Shown in pieces: positions 58,630 to 64,000 of a stretch of 64,000 nucleotides of DNA. Source of the DNA: Thermoplasmata archaeon. Its GTDB lineage: Archaea > Thermoplasmatota > Thermoplasmata > Lutacidiplasmatales > UBA184. Location of the stretch: positions 157,772-221,771 of the forward strand of contig JAKIWE010000004.1 in assembly GCA_022750195.1 (NCBI GenBank). The letters are read 5' to 3'. A program made the position numbers and the translations under genes. The notes under the pieces were generated by a model. It did not search any database, had not been told where the DNA came from, and saw nothing but the letters and a program-made list of their open reading frames with translations. Each line of letters opens with the position of its first letter. Positions within the stretch are counted from its first letter, which is position 1.

Positions 58630-59601
58630 CTACGACAACGAGATCGTCGGCACCACGAACCGCATCATCGCCCAGCCGATGATGAGCAGGAGCGTCGCGT
58701 GCTGCAGCCCTTCGCTGATCCGTCCGTTCATCAGGACGCCGGCCATGATGCCGTCGCCCACCGCGTGGACGATCACGGCGACCAGGAAAGCGACGAAGAG
58801 GATCGGCACGTAGCCGAACGAAAGCGTGACGGCGCCCGCGCTGGAGAGGCTCCCCTGCGAGATCCCCCTGCCGGCGAGGACCATCTGCGGCAGGAACACC
58901 GCGGCCATGATGTAGATTGTGACGAGGAAGACGAAGAACGCGATCCAGATGACCGTCACGTAGGTGAGCATCGTGATCCGGCGCTGCTCGCCGCTCAACT
59001 GGATCTCGCGCGTGTCCCGAGCGACCATGGTGAGCACGTCCGCGACGTTGCCGCCGGCGGAGTTGGCGCGGGTGATGATCGAGACGACGCGGCTCGTCAG
59101 CGGGGTCTTGATCCGCTCCTCGAAGAGCCGGAGGGCGGTGGCCACGGGCACGCCCCACTCGAGCTGGCTCGCCATGTGCTTGATCTCGTCGGTGAGCAGC
59201 CCGTAACGGCCCCGGCTCGCGACGACGATGGCGTCCGGGAGGGTCATGCCGAAGCGGCCGGCCTCGGCGACATCCCGCAGGAAGTCGGGGAGCCGTTCCT
59301 CGATCTTCGAGATGCGGCGGAGCTTGGCCGCCATCAGGAAGCCGTACGGGCCCATGATGGCGAGCAGACCGATCACCCCGAAGTCGAGCGCCGGGTTGAG
59401 GCCCGAGTCCTCGCCGGGCTTGACGGGCGTGTAGAGCACGCCAGCGGCGTTGAGGAACCCCACGAGGAATAGCACGACGCCGACGACGCTGCCGGCGATC
59501 AGGACGACCGTTTCCCGGGGGAGGGTCTTCTTCGCGACCGGTTCGGCGAGCTTCGGCACGAGCTGCCGCGCCCGAGCGGATTGGGCCGTCGCCGTCGCCA
59601 C
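58630..59601 (-). CDS. type IV filament platform protein (T2SSF), second of two
   Basis: This 323-aa membrane protein has two N-terminal helices (about 32-55 and 70-95), a cytoplasmic T2SSF domain (about 95-205, LPDFLRDVAEAGRFGMTLPD and ANSAGGNVADVLTMVARDTR) and three to four C-terminal helices (215-245, 263-285, 297-318). It would sit at the base of the filament with the other platform protein. It starts 1 base after the stop of the upstream platform gene and is followed by an ATPase gene, as in other archaeal pilus operons. Confidence 0.9.
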   Translation of the reverse strand: MATATAQSARARQLVPKLAEPVAKKTLPRETVVLIAGSVVGVVLFLVGFLNAAGVLYTPVKPGEDSGLNPALDFGVIGLLAIMGPYGFLMAAKLRRISKIEERLPDFLRDVAEAGRFGMTLPDAIVVASRGRYGLLTDEIKHMASQLEWGVPVATALRLFEERIKTPLTSRVVSIITRANSAGGNVADVLTMVARDTREIQLSGEQRRITMLTYVTVIWIAFFVFLVTIYIMAAVFLPQMVLAGRGISQGSLSSAGAVTLSFGYVPILFVAFLVAVIVHAVGDGIMAGVLMNGRISEGLQHATLLLIIGWAMMRFVVPTISLS

Positions 59602-59602
59602 C

Positions 59603-60577
59603 TTAGGCCTCCTGCGCCAAGCTGTACATGACGAAGATGAAGGCGAACTGGGAGAGCGGGATCATCGCGGCGACGATCCCCCACAGCACCTCGATCATCA
59701 GCGCCCCGCCGCCTCCGATGATCGCGAAGATGGCGATGATGATCACCAGGAACAGGGGGAACGCTACGACGACGGTGACGAACGTCTCGGCGAGCAGGCC
59801 CATCGTCTCGACGCGCTTGAGCTGGTCGAGCTTGTTCTCCCGCTCGTACTGCTCCGCCTTCGCGAGGAAGTACGGCTTGAGCTGGCCGCCGGAGGTCGCG
59901 GTCGTGACCACGCCTTGTAGGAAGTCCTGGAACCGCTTGGACGGCGTGCGCCCCGCACCGTCCTTGATCGCCGTGAGGATGTCGACCCCGAGCAGCTCGG
60001 TGTCGCGGGTGATCCACGCGGCCTCGTCCGCGACCGCGCCGTAGATCGGCTGGCGGCCGAGCTCCTTGAAGATCTGGTCGATGTTCACATCGGCCGACGC
60101 CATCGCGCTCACGAAGCTCATCGCCGGGCTGATCCTCCGGTCGATCTCCTTGCCGCGGGACTTCGCCTTGGAGCCCGGCGCGCCGCGCAGCACGATGTTG
60201 GTGCCGAAGTAGCCGAGGACCGGCATCACGACGACCAGCCCGGCGCCGATGAGCGCCGCGCCGTTGAGCGCCAGGACGACGAGGAGCACCACCCCGACGA
60301 CCGCGAGTCCGATCGTCGCGATCAGGCTCACGCCGAGGCAGTAGGCGATGTACTCGTCGGCCCGGATGCGCATGTGCGCCTTGAGGAGGTTCTCCTCCAG
60401 GACCGGGTCGACCGGCGCCGCGGTGACGCGGGCCTTGAACGTCCGCCAGGCCCACTGCTGGAGCGGGGTCAAGGTCGAGTGGGTCGGCTGGGCTCCGCGC
60501 TTGACGCGGACGGTCCGGGCCGTGACGCCGGCGGCGGCCTCCGCGTCCAGGGCGGCGCGAGCGCTCACCGTCGCCAT
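59603..60577 (-). CDS. type IV filament platform protein (T2SSF), first of two
   Basis: This 324-aa protein pairs with the platform protein that follows it. After a cytosolic N-terminus of about 75 residues come two membrane helices (about 78-108 and 109-128), a T2SSF domain (about 140-260, ISPAMSFVSAMASADVNIDQ, FLQGVVTTATSGGQLKPYF) and two C-terminal helices (265-290, 297-320). Two platform genes side by side resemble the TadB/TadC arrangement. Its ATG shares one base with the stop of the upstream ATPase gene, an arrangement favouring coupled translation. Confidence 0.9.
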   Translation of the reverse strand: MATVSARAALDAEAAAGVTARTVRVKRGAQPTHSTLTPLQQWAWRTFKARVTAAPVDPVLEENLLKAHMRIRADEYIAYCLGVSLIATIGLAVVGVVLLVVLALNGAALIGAGLVVVMPVLGYFGTNIVLRGAPGSKAKSRGKEIDRRISPAMSFVSAMASADVNIDQIFKELGRQPIYGAVADEAAWITRDTELLGVDILTAIKDGAGRTPSKRFQDFLQGVVTTATSGGQLKPYFLAKAEQYERENKLDQLKRVETMGLLAETFVTVVVAFPLFLVIIIAIFAIIGGGGALMIEVLWGIVAAMIPLSQFAFIFVMYSLAQEA

Positions 60578-62229
60578 CAGTCGGCGGCCGGCGGGGGCAG
60601 GCCGGCCTCCACGCGCGCCATCACCTCCTTCGGGTCCTTGTAGTAGCCGCTGACGAACCGCCAGAGCTGGCGGTGGTCGTTGGTCTTGTGCGAGACCAGG
60701 TAGCGGATGACGCCCACCCGGCGCTGGAACTCCTCCTCCATCTCCTCGTGGGTGAAGTTCCGGATCTCCATGATCTTGTCAAACAGGAAGGAGTGACCCT
60801 TGAACACGAACTTGTCGCTCCCTGGGTCCCATTCGTAGACGGTGTTGGTGATCAGCTCGTTCGTCTCGGGCTCAAAGCCGACGATCTCGAGCACCTGCTT
60901 GAGCCGCCGGACGACGCCCTTCTCGGTGCGGGCCTGGATCTGGATGATCACGTTGTTGAGCGCGGAGAGGAGGATGCGCGGCGTGTTGATCGGCGGGTTC
61001 TCGAGGCGGTTGACCATCGATTTCACGCTGTCGGCGTGCATCGTCGAGTAGGTCGTGTGCCCCGTGGCCATCGCCTGGAACATCGTGTAGGTCTCCTTGC
61101 CGCGGACCTCCCCGACGATGATGTAGTTCGGACGCTGCCGCAGGGCCGCGCGGACCAGGTCGAACATGTCGACCTCCCCTGCCGCCTTGCCGTCCGGGCC
61201 CCGGTCGCCGGTGCCGCTGCGGGTCGCGCCCGGGATCCAGTTCTCGTGGGGAAGGTTCACCTCCCGCGTGTCCTCGATCGAGACGATTTTCGAGGTCGGG
61301 GGGATGAACAGCGCGATCGCGTTGAGCGTGCTCGTCTTGCCGGCGGCCGGCCCACCGCAGATGATCAGCGATTCGCCCTGCTCGGCGGCGAGCCAGAAGT
61401 AGGCGATCATCTCCTCGTTGGCGCTCCCGGCGAGCACCAGGTCGACGGGGGTGAACGGCCGCTCCTTGAACCGACGGATCGTGAAGGAGGCCCCGCGGGT
61501 CGTGATCTCCCGCGCGTACGTCGCCTGGACCCGGTGGCCTTCGGGCGTCGTGCCGTCTAGGATCGGGTTCGAGACGCTCACGGCCTTCTGGCAACGCTGG
61601 CCGAGGCCGACGATGAACGAGTTGAGCGGGTCCTCGTCCTCGAAGATGACGTTCGTCTTGATCGACTCGAAGGTGCCGTGGAAGACGAACAGCGGCACGT
61701 TGACGCCGTCGCAGGAGATGTCCTCGACCCGGGGGTCCCGGATCAGGGCGTCGACCGGGCCGTAGCCGACGAAGTCGCGCTGGATGTAGTAGACGATCCG
61801 CTCGGTGGAGAGCGGGCTCAGCGTGATCTGGCGGGTGCGCAAGTACTCTTCGACCTCGCCCCGGATGTAGGTCAGCTTGTCGGAGGAGGTGAGGTTCGCG
61901 ACCTCCGCGCCCATGATCTTCGTCAGCGTCGATTTGAGGTGCTGGACGAGCTCGCGCTCGTGCCGCGAGAGCTGCGGCTCGATCACCTCGTAGAGGTACT
62001 CCTTCGTGCGGTCGTTGTAGCTGACCCGGGCGTAGGAGTACGGCGGGTTCACCGGGGTCACTTCGATCTCCGCGGCATCGGCGTCGGTCAGCGGCGGGAT
62101 GACCGTGATGAACGTCCCGGGAAGCTCTGCGTCCGGCTCGGTCGCGAGCGCCACTGGCGCGGGCGCGAGCGGGTTGCGCGGCGCGCTCGTCGCCTTCGGG
62201 ATCTTCACCCGGAAGGTCGCCGCGCTCAT
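60577..62229 (-). CDS. type II/IV secretion ATPase B of the second filament operon
   Basis: This 550-aa ATPase has PRVEDISCDGVNVPLFVFHG in the N-terminal domain, Walker A IICGGPAAGKTSTLNA, Asp box IVSIEDTREVNLPHENWI, Walker B YIIVGEVRGKETYTMF and His box TYSTMHADS. All catalytic positions are intact. It differs from ATPase A in the P-loop (GGPAAGKTS versus GGTASGKTT) and through the N-terminal extension, so it is an old paralogue and not a recent duplicate. It lies 16 bases after the pilin gene and directly before the first platform gene. Two motors in one operon could serve two filaments, or extension and retraction. Confidence 0.93.
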   Translation of the reverse strand: MSAATFRVKIPKATSAPRNPLAPAPVALATEPDAELPGTFITVIPPLTDADAAEIEVTPVNPPYSYARVSYNDRTKEYLYEVIEPQLSRHERELVQHLKSTLTKIMGAEVANLTSSDKLTYIRGEVEEYLRTRQITLSPLSTERIVYYIQRDFVGYGPVDALIRDPRVEDISCDGVNVPLFVFHGTFESIKTNVIFEDEDPLNSFIVGLGQRCQKAVSVSNPILDGTTPEGHRVQATYAREITTRGASFTIRRFKERPFTPVDLVLAGSANEEMIAYFWLAAEQGESLIICGGPAAGKTSTLNAIALFIPPTSKIVSIEDTREVNLPHENWIPGATRSGTGDRGPDGKAAGEVDMFDLVRAALRQRPNYIIVGEVRGKETYTMFQAMATGHTTYSTMHADSVKSMVNRLENPPINTPRILLSALNNVIIQIQARTEKGVVRRLKQVLEIVGFEPETNELITNTVYEWDPGSDKFVFKGHSFLFDKIMEIRNFTHEEMEEEFQRRVGVIRYLVSHKTNDHRQLWRFVSGYYKDPKEVMARVEAGLPPPAAD

Positions 62230-62245
62230 GCCCCCCCGTTCGCCG

Positions 62246-63190
62246 TCATTCGACGCCCACCCCGACCACGACCCCGATGGCGGCGACGACGAGCGTGAGC
62301 GTGTTGACGTGCGGGAAGGTGACGACGAGGTCCTGGGCGGCTCCGTTGGTCACGCCGCAGTAGTTGGCGAGCACCGGGGCGATGGTGTAGCCGGTGTTGA
62401 GCTTGAGGCCGCCCTTCGGGAGCGCCTTTTGGAGGAACGTCGCCCACGAACACCGGTAGTGGGTGCCGATCGCGAAGGTCACCGAGAAGGTCGGGCCGGT
62501 GCCCCCGACGGTGTAGTTCTGCTCGGAGAGGAAGTGGGTGAACACCTCCTCGCTGCCGGAGGCGACCGCCTGGGTCGCGTTGCCGTAGAACTGCACCATC
62601 ACGAGCGTCAGGTTCGTGTTGTTCCCGACGACCGAGACCTGCAGGGAGGGAGGGTAGAGCAGGATCTGGTTCGTCTCGATCTGGCTCTGGATCACGGCGT
62701 CGTTCTCGACCTCGAAGGTCTGCGGATTGAAGTACCGGTTCGGCAGGGAGACCTGCAGGGTCCCGAGCGAGAAGTTCTGGTGGAACGGCCCTCCGTTCCC
62801 CGGTCCGACGGAGGTCGAGACGTTCGCGAATACGCCGGGCAAGTGGGGGACGAAGCTCAGGATCGCGCTCGTCGGCTGCGCGAGGACGGGGACCCCCTGG
62901 GAGTTCATGACGAACGGGGTCGCCAGGACCGGGGGCGAGCGCGCGGCGACCTGGAAGTCGATGTTCGACTTGAGCTCGGCCGCCGACTGCTGGGCCTGGG
63001 CGGTGAAGGCGGTCTCGTTCTCGGTCATCCAGAGCGGCAGGTACTGCGTGAGGAAGATCCCGAATAGCGCGAAGAAGACCAGGAGCGCGAGCAGGGTGCC
63101 GACGACCGAGACGATCCCACGGTCGTTCGAGCGCAGGCGACGGGCCCGGCGATACCGCAGGCCGTCGTTCCGTCCATGAAACCCCCCCAT
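62246..63190 (-). CDS. archaeal type IV pilin-like protein of the second filament operon
   Basis: From the ATG at 63188-63190 this is a 314-aa protein. A basic leader ends in RSNDRG, followed by IVSVVGTLLALLVFFALFGI, a class III prepilin-type signal and assembly helix. The remainder is a beta-rich ectodomain with many N-x-S/T sites, and the last 20 residues are hydrophobic (TLVVAAIGVVVGVGVE), unusual for a pilin and suggesting a C-terminal membrane contact. It is the first gene of the operon with two ATPases and two platform proteins. A TTG at 63218-63220 is an alternative start. Confidence 0.82.
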   Translation of the reverse strand: MGGFHGRNDGLRYRRARRLRSNDRGIVSVVGTLLALLVFFALFGIFLTQYLPLWMTENETAFTAQAQQSAAELKSNIDFQVAARSPPVLATPFVMNSQGVPVLAQPTSAILSFVPHLPGVFANVSTSVGPGNGGPFHQNFSLGTLQVSLPNRYFNPQTFEVENDAVIQSQIETNQILLYPPSLQVSVVGNNTNLTLVMVQFYGNATQAVASGSEEVFTHFLSEQNYTVGGTGPTFSVTFAIGTHYRCSWATFLQKALPKGGLKLNTGYTIAPVLANYCGVTNGAAQDLVVTFPHVNTLTLVVAAIGVVVGVGVE

Positions 63191-63244
63191 GCCGACCGAA
63201 CCCCGACCGCGGCCGGTCAAGGTAACGAATTTTAGCCGCGTCCC

Positions 63245-63256
63245 GGTATAAATACG
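63245..63256 (-). promoter_or_regulatory. TATA box of the second filament operon
   Basis: The run GGTATAAATAC (minus strand GTATTTATACC) is the only strong TATA-like element in the 214-base gap between the pilin and ACT-protein genes. It lies about 58 bases upstream of the pilin ATG, predicting transcription start near 63222 and a leader of about 30 bases. Being near-symmetric, it could also act rightward toward 63405, though with a longer leader. Confidence 0.6.
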
Positions 63257-63404
63257 TGCGTCGCTGCACTCGCCGATACGGCGACGAATAACGGCCGGAG
63301 GGCGCAGCCGCCGCCGAACGGCGCTCCCCGGCTCCGACGGGCACCTACCGGCCCCGCGCTAGCCTTTTGCCGCCCCGTCCCGTAGACCGGAAGGAAGCGA
63401 TCGG

Positions 63405-63890
63405 ATGCTGCGCGAGCTCGCACTTCGACTCCCGAACCGTCCCGGGACGCTGGCCGGCGTCGCGAAGATCCTGGCGAGGGAGAGGATCAACCTGGCCGCG
63501 ATCTCGGTCGATTCGAGCGGCGTCCGCGGGCGCGTGCGGGTGGTCGTCGACGACCCCGACCGAGCGGTCCGTCTGCTCAAGGCGGCCGACTATCTCGTCG
63601 AGAGCCACGAGCTCATCGCGGTGCATCTCGAGGACCGGAGCGGAAGCTTCCTCCACGTGCTGGACCTTCTCGCGAAAGTGAAGATCAACATCCAGAGCGC
63701 GGCGATCCTCGTCGCCCGGGAGGGCGCCCAGAGCCTGGTCGCCTTCTCCTGCGACGACGTCCCGAGGGCCCGGCGCCTGCTCGAAAAGGCCGGCTTCCTC
63801 TCGCGCGGTGCCGAGCGGCTCGTCAGCAATCGGGACCTCCTCGCCGCCGCCCCCACGATACCGGGCGAATCCGTCGGCCTTCTGCTCTAG
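63405..63890 (+). CDS. tandem ACT-domain protein
   Basis: This 161-aa protein has two ACT domains, small-molecule-binding modules that usually sense amino acids. The first opens with LRELALRLPNRPGTLAGVAK (residues 2-21) with the typical N-R-P-G-x-L turn, followed by ILARERINLAAISVDS; the second starts near 73 with IAVHLEDRSGSFLHVLDLLA and KVKINIQSAAILV. There is no catalytic domain. It is similar in size to archaeal stand-alone ACT regulators thought to bind amino acids. It lies upstream of tRNA-Gly and divergent from the filament operon. Confidence 0.85.
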   Translation: MLRELALRLPNRPGTLAGVAKILARERINLAAISVDSSGVRGRVRVVVDDPDRAVRLLKAADYLVESHELIAVHLEDRSGSFLHVLDLLAKVKINIQSAAILVAREGAQSLVAFSCDDVPRARRLLEKAGFLSRGAERLVSNRDLLAAAPTIPGESVGLLL

Positions 63891-63945
63891 GGCCGCCTCG
63901 TCGGCCGCACAAAGGTGATACGGGCTCCCTCTTCGGAAGGAGTGC

Positions 63946-64000
63946 GCGGTTGTGGTCTAGTGGTTAGGACGGTAGCTTCCCAAGCTACCTACCCGGGTTC
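63946..64000 (+). tRNA. tRNA-Gly (anticodon CCC), truncated by the window end
   Basis: The first 55 bases of a tRNA are present: acceptor strand GCGGTTG, D-arm with AGTGGTTA loop, anticodon stem GTAGC/GCTAC around TTCCCAA (anticodon CCC), and the start of the T-arm (CCGGGTTC). The 3' strand lies beyond position 64000, so the acceptor pairing cannot be checked. No intron is visible in the anticodon loop. Confidence 0.9.

Noticed and set aside
58613..59158. Upstream extension of ATPase A to 766 residues
   Set aside because: It lies within the platform gene in another frame and is Arg/Gly-rich without motifs. The ATG at 58612 has a good ribosome binding site.
1..64000. CRISPR array, rRNA genes, insertion sequences, integrase
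   Set aside because: Looking along both strands I saw no regularly spaced repeats, no rRNA-like segments and no transposase or tyrosine-recombinase motifs.

Overview
The window is a GC-rich, densely packed stretch of an archaeal chromosome. Archaeal markers are ribosomal protein S3Ae (eS1), the fibrillarin-like methyltransferase FlpA, an intron-containing tRNA-Met(CAT), pilins with class III (PibD-type) signal sequences, a hexulose-6-phosphate synthase fused to an RraA-type domain, and several TATA-like boxes close to start codons. The type IV filament genes, PhoU-AbrB protein and HPS-RraA fusion point to a euryarchaeal lineage, perhaps an uncultured GC-rich member of Thermoplasmatota. That placement is inference. 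No CRISPR array, rRNA, transposase or integrase was recognised.

Layout. Positions 1-8830 hold a hypothetical gene, TruA, a pilin, two secreted or anchored proteins, and the first type IV filament operon (one secretion ATPase and two platform proteins, the second fused to an extracellular Ig-like domain). Positions 8901-13256 add another pilin and three RecA/AAA-type ATPases (a KaiC/FlaH-like protein with a damaged P-loop, an ExeA-like AAA+ protein, a two-domain KaiC/GvpD-like protein). Positions 13362-19144 are regulatory: PhoU-AbrB, a class III nucleotide cyclase convergent with a lone cyclic-nucleotide-binding protein, a PD-(D/E)XK nuclease-like protein, an ArsR-SRPBCC-VOC operon with twin operators, and a VapBC pair beside tRNA-Glu flanked by a 22-bp repeat of the tRNA 3' end. 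Positions 19484-24350 carry a cation/proton antiporter, a membrane-anchored methyltransferase, HPS-RraA and a DNA methyltransferase.

Positions 24438-31073 are the most striking part. A tight minus-strand operon encodes, in order, a large Ig/PKD surface protein with an intracellular winged helix, a VirB2-like two-helix pilin, a VirB6/TrbL-like polytopic protein, a PrgI-like membrane protein, a small membrane protein and a VirB4/HerA-type ATPase. This is the core gene set of the conjugation-derived DNA-transfer pili of archaea (Ced/Ted type), and no relaxase is seen. It lies downstream of ridA-like and flpA genes.

Positions 32325-47106 hold metabolic and surface genes: a DUF885 peptidase, acetyl-CoA synthetase, an MBL hydrolase, a TolB/TPR/cyclase protein, a processive GT2 glycosyltransferase, a 1030-residue surface glycoside hydrolase and a GNAT acetyltransferase. 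Positions 47107-49197 hold a HEPN/MNT toxin-antitoxin-like pair with an operator over its promoter, the intron-containing tRNA-Met and S3Ae. Positions 49379-56820 hold a MoxR/VWA pair, methyltransferases and arginine deiminase. Positions 56858-63190 are a second type IV filament operon with two ATPases and two platform proteins. The window ends with a double-ACT protein and a truncated tRNA-Gly(CCC).

Two themes recur. Three filament or transfer machines (two type IV pilus-like, one T4SS-like) lie within 60 kb, and nucleotide second-messenger parts (two cyclases, one binding protein) suggest cyclic-nucleotide signalling. All functions are read from motifs and context; no database search was possible.
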